From Nitrosopumilaceae archaeon (GTDB lineage Archaea > Thermoproteota > Nitrososphaeria > Nitrososphaerales > Nitrosopumilaceae), in NCBI GenBank assembly GCA_022823825.1, contig JAJEHG010000045.1, positions 1 to 64,000 of the forward strand: DNA of 64,000 nucleotides, read 5' to 3'. The position numbers and the translations under genes are program-made. A model generated the notes under the pieces. It was not told the DNA's origin. It saw only the letters and a program-made list of their open reading frames with translations, and did no database searches. Shown here piece after piece: positions 36,650-45,853 of this stretch. Positions within the stretch are counted from its first letter, which is position 1. The number at the start of each line of letters is the position of its first letter.

Positions 36650-37024
36650 ATGAGCATAGCGGGAATGTACATGCTCAACACCAGCAGGTACGACGAGGAA
36701 AAGGTGGAGCAGGCCCTAGAAATGCTGTACGTGGATCGCCGAAACGAGTTTCGGACGCTCTCAGAGGTGCTCTTGTCCGAAAAGGCCCTCGAGTCCATGC
36801 CCAACTGGCGCGAGTTTGTCCTCAACTTTAGCCTGGACGTTGAAGAGGCGTTCCGGACATGGACGGGGGATTCGCCCCTTGTGCCAAGCTCGCCGCAAAA
36901 GGCGCTGACGCTGCTGCGCCAGCTTGGCCACAACAAGACCTCTATGAACGAGCTTGCGCACCTTCTCAACCTCTCGTTTAACATATCGCTGGAGTTCAAG
37001 GAGATCTACAGGCGCCTGCGATAG
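36650..37024 (+). CDS. Helical hypothetical protein
   Basis: This 124-residue soluble helical protein (YDEEKVEQALEMLYVDRRNEF...LLRQLGHNKTSMNELAHLLNLSFN) has a C-terminal part that could form a helix-turn-helix-like fold. TTATTAATTA lies 26 nt before the ATG within an AT-rich spacer containing AAATATTTAGAAATATTT, an imperfect palindrome. No family is identified. Confidence 0.65.
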   Translation: MSIAGMYMLNTSRYDEEKVEQALEMLYVDRRNEFRTLSEVLLSEKALESMPNWREFVLNFSLDVEEAFRTWTGDSPLVPSSPQKALTLLRQLGHNKTSMNELAHLLNLSFNISLEFKEIYRRLR

Positions 37025-37089
37025 CGCATCGTCGCTGCGCCGCCCCTTGTTTTTGCACTTGTCACAATCTGTTGGCGCCGCCCGGCCGC

Positions 37090-38649
37090 CTAGTGGCTGT
37101 CCGGAAGGTTTTCGGACAGGGCGCCGCCACCGTTAGCGAGGATCTTGCCCGGGTTCATCACGTTTGAGGGATCAAGCAGGCTCTTGAGCTCTGCAAACAG
37201 CCTCACGTTTTCCTGGCCGTACTGCATCTCCACAAACTCCGAGCGGGCCAGCCCGTCCCCGTGCTCTCCTGTCGTGCTGCCACCAAGCGCGATTACCCTC
37301 TCAAAGTATTCTGCCACTATCCGTCTCAGATGACGCGTCCCTCCCTTTTTTAGTACGAGGCGCGCGTGTATGTTCCCGCTGCCTGCGTGCCCGTACGTGA
37401 CTATCCTGGCGCCGTATTTCTGCCGCATGTGGCGCAGCAGCGCGAAGAGTTCCGGCAGTGCGCCGAGTGGAACGACCGCGTCCTCTACCACGTGGGGCAC
37501 CACCTCTTCGGTGTCGTCGTCTATTGATACGAGGCTGTAGTGCAGGGCCGAGTCCCTGTACCTCCACCACCTTGATATTTCGGGCTCGTCGGTTATGACG
37601 GTCTGCCTTGTGGACCTGCGCGCCAGCGAGGCCACGCCCTTTTCCCCGCCGCCGCCCTCCTCCCCGCGCGCGCCGCCACCGGGGCCCCCCGCACGCGGCA
37701 TGCCCTCGGGCTCGAGTCCCCGGCCTTCATACTCGACGAACAGGAGGCACTGCGTGCTGCCGCCAAAGCCGCCGCCTATGTTGTCTAGTATCGTCCTGTC
37801 GACAAACTCTGCTGCCGACGGTCTCGTGGCGCCGACAAGCGCTAGGCAGTCGGCCGCCGCGTCTTGGTCTGCCTCGTACTCTAGTATGTGCAGCGTCCTT
37901 GACTCGGGCCGCCTTACTACGTCGATTGTGGCCGATATAATGACGCCAAGCGTGCCCTCGGAGCCGGCTATGACCCTGTGGGCATCGCCTGCCGACGATA
38001 CGGCGTCAAGCCTGTACCCGGACGAGTTCTTTGGAACATTGGGGTACCTAGACCTGTCTATCCGCCTTGCAATGTCCCATATCCCGGCCGCCGTGTCGGC
38101 GTCCTCCGGCAGCCTTGTGAGGTTGCCTTTCCCGTCCACGATCGTAATGCCGGACACGTTGTCTATGGTGGCGCCGTACTTTAGGCTCCTGCTGCCGGCC
38201 GCGTTGTTTGCAACCATGCCGCCTACCGTGCAAAAGGGGCCCACAGACGGGTTAGGCCCGAACATCATTCCAGAGGCCCCTAGGACGTCATCGAGCCTCC
38301 CCCTGGTGGCGCCGGCCTCGGCCTCGACTGAGCCGCCCGCCGGACCGAGCCGCACGGTTCTGATCCCGCTGATGTTTCTCATGTCGAGTATTATCCCGCG
38401 GTTGAGCGCTCCGCCGACGAGCCCCGTCCCTCCGCCCCTTGCCGTTATGGGCGCGCCCGCCTCGACTGCGATCCTTACGGCGGCCGACACGTCGTCCACG
38501 TCCCGCGGTATTACGACGACGTCGGGCCTGACTGCATACGAGCTCGAGTCGACTGAATAGTATCCCGTGTGGTGCGGGGACGAGCCCACCTCGCCTGATA
38601 TGGCAGACTCGAGTTTTGAGACGAGGCGCGCCGCATCATACGGGGTCAT
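37090..38649 (-). CDS. FAD-linked oxidase (GlcD/D-lactate dehydrogenase type)
   Basis: The 519-residue flavoprotein has a PCMH-type FAD-binding N-terminal domain: RPDVVVIPRDVDDVSAAVRIA, GAPITARGGGTGLVGGAL, FGPNPSVGPFCTVGGMVANNAAGSRSLKYG. A C-terminal oxidase domain ends with the family motif GEHGDGLARSEF. Family members oxidise 2-hydroxyacids such as glycolate or D-lactate. A Gly-rich insertion near residue 330 (GGPGGGARGEEGGGGEKG) is unusual. No Fe-S partner (GlcF-like) lies next to it, so the electron acceptor is unclear. Confidence 0.88.
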   Translation of the reverse strand: MTPYDAARLVSKLESAISGEVGSSPHHTGYYSVDSSSYAVRPDVVVIPRDVDDVSAAVRIAVEAGAPITARGGGTGLVGGALNRGIILDMRNISGIRTVRLGPAGGSVEAEAGATRGRLDDVLGASGMMFGPNPSVGPFCTVGGMVANNAAGSRSLKYGATIDNVSGITIVDGKGNLTRLPEDADTAAGIWDIARRIDRSRYPNVPKNSSGYRLDAVSSAGDAHRVIAGSEGTLGVIISATIDVVRRPESRTLHILEYEADQDAAADCLALVGATRPSAAEFVDRTILDNIGGGFGGSTQCLLFVEYEGRGLEPEGMPRAGGPGGGARGEEGGGGEKGVASLARRSTRQTVITDEPEISRWWRYRDSALHYSLVSIDDDTEEVVPHVVEDAVVPLGALPELFALLRHMRQKYGARIVTYGHAGSGNIHARLVLKKGGTRHLRRIVAEYFERVIALGGSTTGEHGDGLARSEFVEMQYGQENVRLFAELKSLLDPSNVMNPGKILANGGGALSENLPDSH

Positions 38650-38805
38650 TGCAGCCGCGCCCCGGGTTTGGGGGTGCCGGCGCGTCTACCCGCCGCCGCC
38701 CCCTTGGCGCCGTTTCTCGTCTCCATCTCCATTGTCATCCTACCCTTGTCGTGTCGGCCGCCCCGCGTCCTGCATGCCCCCCCCCGCAGATGTCGCCCGC
38801 ATCCG

Positions 38806-40125
38806 TCATAGGCTTATGCGGTAATAGTCCCATCTCTCGGGATCAAACCGGGCCACGAACTCGGCCTCTTCCTTGTCCACCCTGGCGCTGACCACGTCCC
38901 GAAGCGCAAAGCTTGTGAGGTATGTGTACTTTTTGGCGCTCGCCTGCATGATGAACATGTTGCGCATGCCGCTTCCGCCGCCCAGCCCCCAGTATCCTAT
39001 GTTGAGTCCCATCGGCTCCAGGAATATGGTGTTGGACATGCCGTGGTTCTCGTCGCGTATCTCCTCCCTGAGCCTGTACCTCTCAAGCGGCCCGCCCTTT
39101 GCATATCCGACAATCTTGCCGTTCCGGCTGTTTACGCGCAGCGTCGTCAGTATGATTTCCGGGTCCATCACCGACTCCTCAAACGCCGCGTGCTCGAGCT
39201 GGAGCGGGGACGGCAGCTGCTCGAATATGTGGCGCAGGGTGCTGATGAACTCTGGATCGGTCCTGGTGTTTATTGACTCGATTGTGGGCACCAGCTTTAG
39301 GTTCTCGTACGCGTGCTCGGCCTGTATCGTAATCTCCTCCTGCCTGGCCTGGAAGAACGACAGCACGGTGCCGTAAAAGTTCTTTCTCATCTGCTTTGGG
39401 AGTATCTGCATTATGGCCCCTATCATGTCGTCCTCGTTTCCCAGCAGATCCTCAAAGTATGTGACCGCCCTGCGCACTATCTGCGAGGGACTCCATCCGA
39501 GGGCGTGGGCGTTCATCTTTGCCATCTCCATGGCCTTTGCAAAGTCGCCCAGGGCGTACCCGCTCATGCGGTCGATGACTGACAGGTACCTGCCCATCTC
39601 CATCACGTGACTCCTGAACTTGTGGTCGTCCCTGGTCATGTCCGAGCGCTCAAAGCACTGGAGCGCCCTCTCCTCTGCATTTTTCTTCATCTCCCCGGCC
39701 CAGGGATACGTGGTGCGCAGTATCAGCACCTTTACAATCTCAAAGTCTATTCCGGCCGCCCTGATCTGCCTCTGAAGGTTTTCGTCCCTCGATATGAAGT
39801 TCAGGACGCTCTCCTCGTGCGGCTTGTCCACGTTCTTTAGCGGATCCAAGTCGTGAAAGAGCGCCGCGACGTACAGGTGTTCTATGTCGCTCTGCGTAAT
39901 GGCGATCATGTCCTGATCCATGGCAAGCAAGGTCATGTACGTAACCTCCAGCTCGTGCCTGATGTTGTGGTACCCGTAGTATTCGGTGTCGAGCCCCTTT
40001 GTCTCGAAGAGGTTTATCGTATAGTCGAGCATCTCCCTGTAGCATTCCCTGTCGATGCCGCGCCGCCTCATAAGGTCCAGTATCGACTCTTTTGTTGCGT
40101 GCGTGTATGCTGCAGTCGCCTGCAT
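38806..40125 (-). CDS. HD-domain phosphohydrolase-like protein
   Basis: The 439-residue product has an N-terminal HD-superfamily domain: YYGYHNIRHELEV supplies the first His, and LYVAALFHDLDP the HD doublet. A helical region follows. The C-terminal part (about 320 onward: NGKIVGYAKGGPLERYRLREEI...GLGGGSGMRNMFIMQASAKKYTYLTSFA) has a GNAT-like feel. HD proteins hydrolyse phosphoesters such as nucleotides or cyclic nucleotides. The ATG at 40125 is chosen because a TTTAAAAG box sits about 26 nt upstream, with the track's longer ORF starting outside it. Confidence 0.75.
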   Translation of the reverse strand: MQATAAYTHATKESILDLMRRRGIDRECYREMLDYTINLFETKGLDTEYYGYHNIRHELEVTYMTLLAMDQDMIAITQSDIEHLYVAALFHDLDPLKNVDKPHEESVLNFISRDENLQRQIRAAGIDFEIVKVLILRTTYPWAGEMKKNAEERALQCFERSDMTRDDHKFRSHVMEMGRYLSVIDRMSGYALGDFAKAMEMAKMNAHALGWSPSQIVRRAVTYFEDLLGNEDDMIGAIMQILPKQMRKNFYGTVLSFFQARQEEITIQAEHAYENLKLVPTIESINTRTDPEFISTLRHIFEQLPSPLQLEHAAFEESVMDPEIILTTLRVNSRNGKIVGYAKGGPLERYRLREEIRDENHGMSNTIFLEPMGLNIGYWGLGGGSGMRNMFIMQASAKKYTYLTSFALRDVVSARVDKEEAEFVARFDPERWDYYRISL

Positions 40126-40395
40126 ACCATACTGGTCTCTTGGCATGCTTTTAAAGATCACCGCGCGCGTGGCGGGGGCGACGGCAGCAGCGTGCGGTTC
40201 TGGATTGGCGCTGTTGCGGGATTTGGGCGTGAGAGAAGGCCTTCCTTTGGCTGGGAAGGCGGACTGACCTGGCCGACTGACCCTGCCTGACCTTGGCACG
40301 CAGGCCTCTCCACGTCCTCTCCCTTCCCCCCCCCCAATGCCGCGCCAGGCCGTGCGGAGCGCCGCATGCACAAGGTTCAATACTCCTGGCCTCGA

Positions 40396-40935
40396 ATGGC
40401 CCGCGTGAGCGGGGAGGACAACCACACGCGCGGCGCCAGGCAAGATCATGCCCTGCAGCTGCGCACCGAACTGTCAAAGCTTGCGTCCTCGAGCTCTTCT
40501 GAGTTCGTCGCACGTTTTGGCGGCGCCGGCAGACCCGCCACATACGCACTGCGTGACGTGACCGTAAGTGGGCCTCCCCCGGAGCGGGACGTCCCGGCAC
40601 GCGGCTCTGAGGGGGACAACCGAACCTATTTCACAAAGAGTCCCATATGCCGCATAAACTGCTCCGTCCGGGACGCCTCCATACTTGACGAGGTCACGCC
40701 CAGAATGCTGGGGCCCGGAACGGACTTTGCGGCGGTGCAGGTGGATATCTGCACCGGGCCCGGATGCGTGGCGGCCCGCCTTGTCGCAAACGTTACGGGC
40801 AGCGTGGAGGTGCCATCAGAGTCACGCGTACAGCTCGTACTTGTGGTGGTGGACGTGGTAGATCCGCGACTCGGCTCCAGCATGGGGCACGACGAGCTGC
40901 GGAGCGTTGCCAAAACCGGGCTGAAAAACTCCTGA
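40396..40935 (+). CDS. Hypothetical protein
   Basis: This 179-residue soluble protein of unknown family starts MARVSGEDNH. A central portion (YFTKSPICRINCSVRDASILDEVTPRMLGPGTDFAAVQVDICTGPGC) contains four Cys that might bind a metal. The C-terminus is rich in Val (VQLVLVVVDVVDPR). The start is uncertain: an upstream ATG at 40366 is in frame. It is divergent from the HD-domain gene across a C10 tract. Confidence 0.55.
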   Translation: MARVSGEDNHTRGARQDHALQLRTELSKLASSSSSEFVARFGGAGRPATYALRDVTVSGPPPERDVPARGSEGDNRTYFTKSPICRINCSVRDASILDEVTPRMLGPGTDFAAVQVDICTGPGCVAARLVANVTGSVEVPSESRVQLVLVVVDVVDPRLGSSMGHDELRSVAKTGLKNS

Positions 40936-41128
40936 CGGGCTTGCCCACCGTGCGCGGCGTCTGCCACCCGGCCGTGCCCATGCAGCTTCCTTTCCGCCCA
41001 AGCGCCGTCTCTCTTCGGACGCGGGCCTGTTTTTTTCTTGGCGAGGGTGCATTCCTGTGCGGGTCGGGCATGGCATAAAATTACGCCCGCGTGGGCACGC
41101 AAGCCGGCGCTTGCGTCGGGCGGCTTGC

Positions 41129-41824
41129 TCATCTGCCCATGTGCGAATCATATTTTTCCCTTAAATCGTCGTCGGACAGCACCTCGTACGCCTTGTTGAT
41201 CTCCGCCATTGTAATGTCGGGATCGGGCGCGTCGCCGCCGACGTCCTTTTTGGCACTCTTCTGCCCCGCCTTGTCCGGATGGGCCTCCTTTGCCAGCCTC
41301 CTGAACGCCTCCTTTATCTCGGGCTTGGTCGCGTCGCGGCTGACGCCCAGAACCCCGTAATAGTCGGGGAGTCGGCCGCCACTTGCCTCCTCGTAGAACT
41401 CCCTTGCGGCATCCTGCCGGCCCTTCTTCCTTGTCCCCACCTCCTCGTAGTCGTCTGTCCAGGACGAATGGTATTTCTCATACGTGCGCTCCCTTTTCGA
41501 GGCATACTCCTCTGAGTTGTCATAGTCGTTTCTTCTTCGCAGGATTGTGTCCCTTGCAAGAAACAGAAAGATCCCGATCACCGCGACGGCAAACCCTGCA
41601 AGTACTACAGCAGTCTCCTCGTCTGACACCTCCAGCTCCATGTCGAGCCCCCGGTCCTGCGCGTATGCGTGCTGCTGCAGCGGGAACGGCGCCAGCGCAG
41701 TGGCGTGGCCGGGCTCCGTTTCCAGCCCTAATGATGGCTGCGGTGCCGCCCCCGCAGACGCCGCTACGGCCAGCGCCAGGATCACTGCCGCAAACCCGGC
41801 ATGCTCCAAAATCCCGTACGACAC
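41129..41824 (-). CDS. Membrane-anchored J-domain protein
   Basis: The 231-residue protein has an N-terminal signal-like segment (AAVILALAVAASAGAAPQ), a second TM helix (AVVLAGFAVAVIGIFLFLA) and a cytoplasmic linker. A C-terminal J domain follows (DYYGVLGVSRDATKPEIKEAFRRLAKEAHPDK) with the HPD tripeptide needed to stimulate Hsp70. A loop insertion rich in Asp and Gly precedes the last helix. It should recruit DnaK to the membrane. The GTG start is supported by CATAAATAA about 26 nt upstream. Confidence 0.88.
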   Translation of the reverse strand: MSYGILEHAGFAAVILALAVAASAGAAPQPSLGLETEPGHATALAPFPLQQHAYAQDRGLDMELEVSDEETAVVLAGFAVAVIGIFLFLARDTILRRRNDYDNSEEYASKRERTYEKYHSSWTDDYEEVGTRKKGRQDAAREFYEEASGGRLPDYYGVLGVSRDATKPEIKEAFRRLAKEAHPDKAGQKSAKKDVGGDAPDPDITMAEINKAYEVLSDDDLREKYDSHMGR

Positions 41825-41857
41825 GGGCGGGATACGCTTCGTGATTATTTATGCCAT

Positions 41858-42352
41858 TCACATCAGCCGAAAGTCCTCTTTTATCGTGTTCAGCACCACG
41901 CGGGTTATTGTGCTCTCCAGATGCTCTATGCCTTCCAGGTCCTTGACAAACGCGCTCAGCTCCGACCTCGACTTGAATTTCGCAATTACGAGCAAGTCGG
42001 TTGCGCCCGTCACGTCGTATATGGCGCAGACGTTCTCATACTTGGATATCGACTCCTCGACGTGGCTGAGCTCGGTATTTTTTGCGGCAATCTCTATGAT
42101 TGCAACCAGCCCGTATCCAGCCTTTTCGTGGTCTATGTTGGCGTGGTATCCCCGTATGACTCCTGTTTTCTCAAGCCGCCTTATCCTGCTCAGCACCGTT
42201 ACGGTCGACAGCCCTACGGCAAAGGACAGCTGGCGTGCGGAGCGCCTGGCGTCACTCATGAGGTTCTTTATTATGAGCTCGTCCTTGTCGTCGTATTTTT
42301 CGTGTCTCTGCACCTCTTCGGGGGATTCTGCAGGTTTGGTCACAAATAGCAT
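41858..42352 (-). CDS. Lrp/AsnC family transcriptional regulator
   Basis: The 164-residue regulator has an N-terminal helix-turn-helix (DELIIKNLMSDARRSARQLSFAVGLSTVTVLSRIRRLEKTGVIRGYHANID) and a C-terminal RAM ligand-binding domain (GLVAIIEIAAKNTELSHVEESI...). It likely senses an amino acid and regulates metabolism. The ATG at 42352 lies 20-30 nt after AT-rich boxes GTTATAAGG and CAAATAAAG. A stand-alone RAM protein at 19176-19409 could be a partner. A G12 run follows upstream. Confidence 0.93.
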   Translation of the reverse strand: MLFVTKPAESPEEVQRHEKYDDKDELIIKNLMSDARRSARQLSFAVGLSTVTVLSRIRRLEKTGVIRGYHANIDHEKAGYGLVAIIEIAAKNTELSHVEESISKYENVCAIYDVTGATDLLVIAKFKSRSELSAFVKDLEGIEHLESTITRVVLNTIKEDFRLM

Positions 42353-42411
42353 GTGCAGAAATTCCTTATAACTTTATTTGAAAATCTCGCTTGGCACGCG
42401 CACGCTTGCGT

Positions 42412-42423
42412 GGGGGGGGGGGG
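42412..42423 (+). repeat. G12 homopolymer tract
   Basis: Twelve consecutive G lie between the divergent Lrp and TPR genes, about 60 bp upstream of the Lrp start codon. Confidence 0.8.
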
Positions 42424-42607
42424 TGCCGCGCTTCTGCAGGAGCGCCACATGGCAGGAACCGGCACTTTCGCGGCCCTAGCGCTGCCATGTGATCCCTTCA
42501 AATGTGACTGCGGCCGGAGTAACCACACCAAAGGACGCCGCGCTGCGCGCTTGGGCGTCCTGCCGACCACGTTAAACGGTTTTTAATACGCGCGTCGTCA
42601 CATACGC

Positions 42608-42841
42608 ATGCCCGGGACTGAAAAGGATGGCCTTGCTGCGAAGGGCGACGCGCTCATGCAGGCGGGCATGTTTGAGGAGGCGCTGGCCCTGTTTGAGGAG
42701 GCCCTGAAACTGGACGGCGGGGATCCGGACCTGTGGAACCGCGCAGGCGTGGCCCTCCGGAGCCTCGGCAGGTACGCCGAGTCTGTAGAATACTTTGAGC
42801 GGTCGCTCCGGATAGATCCGCGCGACCGCGACTCTTCATGA
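42608..42841 (+). CDS. Small TPR-repeat protein
   Basis: This 77-residue protein has about two tetratricopeptide repeats: GDALMQAGMFEEALALFEEALKLDGGDPDLWNRAGVALRSLGRYAESVEYFERSLRIDP follows the W-LG-Y-A-P-like pattern. It probably mediates protein-protein contacts. TTTTAATAC lies about 26 nt upstream. The stop falls soon after the last repeat, so it may be a truncated member. A second TPR gene follows 82 bp downstream. Confidence 0.8.
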   Translation: MPGTEKDGLAAKGDALMQAGMFEEALALFEEALKLDGGDPDLWNRAGVALRSLGRYAESVEYFERSLRIDPRDRDSS

Positions 42842-42923
42842 TCTGCGCGCGCATCGACCCTTCACTCCCGTCGCCGGGACGTGCGATCAAAGCTCGTATA
42901 TTCGATGCGCTGCAACGTACTGC

Positions 42924-43418
42924 ATGGATTCAGCCGCGGAGAAACTGATCCGTGACGCCTCGTATATGATAGAGGATGAGAATCTTTATGGCGCACTGAG
43001 GCTGCTTGACGCTCTGCTAAAACAGGATCCGCGCAACGTCAACGCGCTGCTCAACAAGGGGGCAATCCTTCAGAATCTGGGCCACATGAGGCGCGCAGTC
43101 GCATGCTACGACAGGGCGCTGCGCGCCGAGCCTGGCAATCCCGACGCCCTGCTCAACAAAGGCTCCGCCCTGCATGCCGAAGGCGACTACAAGGACGCGA
43201 TAGCATGCTATGATATCCTGTTGCGTGGCGGCAGGGCGTCCCCGCCTGCCCTTCTCTACAAGGGCCTGTCGCTTGCCGAGCTGGGCGCGCTGGAGGACGC
43301 AATACGGCATTTTGACGGGGCGCTAGACGGCGACCCGGAACTGGAACTTGCCCGGATATCCCGCGACATGGCCCTGAATATGCTTGATGAAAAGACAAGT
43401 CCGCGCGGCGCGCCGTGA
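42924..43418 (+). CDS. TPR-repeat protein
   Basis: The 164-residue protein has about four TPR units (NVNALLNKGAILQNLGHMRRAVACYDRALRAEPGNPDALLNKGSALHAEGDYKDAIACYD and so on). It probably acts as a scaffold. GTATATT lies about 26 nt before the ATG. It is adjacent to another TPR gene, perhaps by duplication. Confidence 0.85.
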   Translation: MDSAAEKLIRDASYMIEDENLYGALRLLDALLKQDPRNVNALLNKGAILQNLGHMRRAVACYDRALRAEPGNPDALLNKGSALHAEGDYKDAIACYDILLRGGRASPPALLYKGLSLAELGALEDAIRHFDGALDGDPELELARISRDMALNMLDEKTSPRGAP

Positions 43419-43516
43419 GGCATGACGCGTATCTGCCGCATTGGCCGCTGCACCCCCTCTCCACTTCCCTTCCTCCCAAACGCCCGCCCTGCGTCTCGGG
43501 GGGCGCCCCTGCGTCA

Positions 43517-43693
43517 CTAGAACACTGAAACGTCGCCAGGCGCGGGGCTTCTCTTGCTTGAAGCCTGATCATTTTCCCCGTACTCTTTTTTGTGCGCCTG
43601 GAGCTGATGCCCTCTGAGGCCGTCTATGTCGTCGAATCCAGCGTGGCACATGTGGCACTTTGGTTTGGACTCGTCTACAATTGGAAGCACCAT
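43517..43693 (-). CDS. Single C2H2 zinc-finger protein
   Basis: This 58-residue protein has one C2H2 finger (CHMCHAGFDDIDGLRGHQLQAH). The start MVLPIVDES is favoured by AATAATT about 28 nt upstream, so the track's longer ORF is rejected. Its promoter region overlaps that of the divergent mqnE. Confidence 0.7.
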   Translation of the reverse strand: MVLPIVDESKPKCHMCHAGFDDIDGLRGHQLQAHKKEYGENDQASSKRSPAPGDVSVF

Positions 43694-43847
43694 GTGCAGA
43701 AACGACCGCGGTCTCCAATTATTTCTTTTGCGAGACGTGAACCGCCGCAGCAGCGGCCGGGGCGTCTTATGCCTGCCTCCGACACGCGGCTTTGCGCGAG
43801 AACCTGTGCCTATCAAGGCATATATTCAGCACGGGGCTCAGGCGCGC

Positions 43848-44945
43848 ATGCCTGAGCAGCTTATGGACTGTCCTGACGCGCTCGTACGCGCGATGTCCGG
43901 CGAGGAGATCTCTGCCAAGGACGGCATGGACTTGCTGGACATGGAGAACATACACGCTCTCGGGGCGGCCGCAGACTCTGCAAGGAGGCGGCTTGCCGGA
44001 GACGACGTCTCGTTCGTCGCGTCGTACTACATGAACTACACCAACGTGTGCGCCGCCAGCTGCCAGATGTGCGCGTTCTACCGCAAGGACGGCGCCGATG
44101 ACGCGTACACGCTTGCCCCCGGAGAGATTGAAAAGCGCGTCGGCATTGCAAAGCAGATGGGCGCAACTGAGGTGCACATAGTGGGCGGGTTTCATCCCAG
44201 CCTGCCGCTAGAGTATTACGAGGACATGGTAAGGACCATAAAGGAAAGGCACCCGGAGATGAACGTAAAGGCGCTCACCGCGGCCGAGATCTTTTACCTC
44301 TCAAAGCTTACGAAGAACTCTACTGGCGAGATACTCTCCCGGCTGAAGGACGCGGGGCTTGACTCGATGCCCGGCGGGGGCGCCGAGCTGTTTCACCCCG
44401 ACGTGCGGCGCAAGATAGTGCGCGGCAAGTGCACCGGGCAGGAGTGGCTCGACGTGATCGAGCAGGCGCACGGGATGGGCATCAAGAGCAACGTTACTAT
44501 GCTGTACGGCCACATTGAGAGGCCGGAGCACGTGATAGACCACCTGGTAAAGATACGCGACCTTCAGAAAAGGACGGGCGGGTTTCTGACCCTCATACCC
44601 CTAAAGTTCAGCCTGGAGAACACGGAGCTGGAGCAGGACGGACTGGTCCGGCACGAGTGCTCGTCGCTGTACGACATGCGGATAATCGCCATATCCCGGC
44701 TGATGCTTGCGGGAGTCCTCGACAACATATCGGTATACTGGGTCGCGTACGGCAAAAAGCTGGCCCAGGTCGCCTTGTGCAACGGCGGAAACGACCTTGT
44801 GGGCACCGCGTTCTCCGAGGAGATATACAGGGCGGCCGGCAGGCCCACGTCCTCGTCGCTTGACGATCTGGCCGAGATGGCGCGAGAGATAGGGCGGAGC
44901 CCCGTGCAGAGAAACACCCATTTCGGGGCTATACGCCGGCTCTGA
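43848..44945 (+). CDS. mqnE: Aminofutalosine synthase (radical SAM), MqnE
   Basis: MqnE joins SAM and 3-(1-carboxyvinyl)oxybenzoate to make aminofutalosine in the futalosine route to menaquinone. The 365-residue product has the radical SAM cluster motif CAASCQMC (CxxxCxxC) and the MqnE-type blocks GATEVHIVGGFHP, GLDSMPGGGAELF and SNVTMLYGHIERPEH. These separate it from the related CofH and MqnC. CATATATTC lies 26-28 nt before ATG 43848; the longer track ORF is rejected. The mqnD gene about 0.9 kb away supports the pathway call. Confidence 0.9.
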   Translation: MPEQLMDCPDALVRAMSGEEISAKDGMDLLDMENIHALGAAADSARRRLAGDDVSFVASYYMNYTNVCAASCQMCAFYRKDGADDAYTLAPGEIEKRVGIAKQMGATEVHIVGGFHPSLPLEYYEDMVRTIKERHPEMNVKALTAAEIFYLSKLTKNSTGEILSRLKDAGLDSMPGGGAELFHPDVRRKIVRGKCTGQEWLDVIEQAHGMGIKSNVTMLYGHIERPEHVIDHLVKIRDLQKRTGGFLTLIPLKFSLENTELEQDGLVRHECSSLYDMRIIAISRLMLAGVLDNISVYWVAYGKKLAQVALCNGGNDLVGTAFSEEIYRAAGRPTSSSLDDLAEMAREIGRSPVQRNTHFGAIRRL

Positions 44946-45029
44946 GAACCCGTCTGGGATGCTTTTGCAGTGCCGCCGCCTTTGCGGTTGACTGCTGCCC
45001 TCCCCGTGGGCTTGCGCGTCCCTCTGGCT

Positions 45030-45347
45030 CTACTCGGGGGGCGCCGACATGTGTCTTTTGACCGACTCGATCTTCTGGCGCATCGTAGTGTCGCGGTCGC
45101 GCCTTGAATCCACCTTTATCACGACGCCGACTCTGCCAACGCCCAAGTTGTGGACGGTATCCGTCATGCGCATGACTGCCTCGTATATTGCATTCATGTC
45201 GGCCGACTCCAGCACGGTGCCCATCGGGTTGAGCTGGTACTTGACGCCTCCGATGCCCTGTATGGATTCTATGGCCTTTGCAATGTAAAAGCTGGCGCTG
45301 GTGGTCTTGGTGGCCATTGGGTATACGCTGACCTCTGCATGAATCAC
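45030..45347 (-). CDS. MTH1187-type thiamine-binding-like protein
   Basis: This 105-residue small alpha/beta protein is of the MTH1187/YkoF-like (thiamine-binding) family: HAEVSVYPMATKTTSASFYIAKAIESIQ...YQLNPMGTVLESADMNAIYEAV matches closely. It probably binds a thiamine-like ligand. The GTG start has TTTTAATC about 25 nt upstream, and the track's extension is rejected. It lies between mqnE and mqnD, which is probably coincidental. Confidence 0.85.
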   Translation of the reverse strand: MIHAEVSVYPMATKTTSASFYIAKAIESIQGIGGVKYQLNPMGTVLESADMNAIYEAVMRMTDTVHNLGVGRVGVVIKVDSRRDRDTTMRQKIESVKRHMSAPPE

Positions 45348-45438
45348 ACGGCCCGTGCGCGGCGGGGTGATTAAAATCTGGTGCGCGGGTACCGTCGCGT
45401 GCAGGGTCGCTGCCACTCCCCTCCACCCTACACGACAC

Positions 45439-45705
45439 TCACTGGATCTTGCTTCCCTTTTTTCTCCTCTTGATGGCCCCAAAGCTTATGAGCACAAGCA
45501 TGAACCCGACTGCAATCAGTATTCCGGACAGTATGCTATAGTCCTGCAGTTCCTGCTGCGCAATCAAGAGCTCCAGCGCCTCCTCCTCCGTCATTCCGGA
45601 CTGCCCCGCCGGCATCGACGAGCTGAACAGGGCGGATAGCGCGATTCCAACTGCAAGCATGGCCACACCCCCAGCAAGTATCCTCTTGTCAACGAGCCAC
45701 GCCAT
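45439..45705 (-). CDS. Small two-helix membrane protein
   Basis: This 88-residue protein has TM helices near residues 8-28 (ILAGGVAMLAVGIALSALFSS) and 59-77 (ILSGILIAVGFMLVLISFGAI), an acidic loop between them and a basic C-terminal tail (KRRKKGSK). ATTATATTTC lies about 27 nt before the ATG. The function is unknown. Confidence 0.7.
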   Translation of the reverse strand: MAWLVDKRILAGGVAMLAVGIALSALFSSSMPAGQSGMTEEEALELLIAQQELQDYSILSGILIAVGFMLVLISFGAIKRRKKGSKIQ

Positions 45706-45853
45706 GATGTGTATGTGCAGTCTTGGAAATATAATGTTAGCCTGGCTGCCTGCAGGTCCTTGCGCTGCCTGACGCCGGTGCGGCAGGTGCAATGGCGCAA
45801 CCCTTCACTGCTACAGCGCCCGCCTGCCGGGTGCGCGCCTACCCCTGGCGCCT

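Noticed and set aside
40151-40600. 149-aa minus ORF upstream of the HD gene
   Set aside because: Arg/Pro-rich shadow without promoter or recognisable domain.
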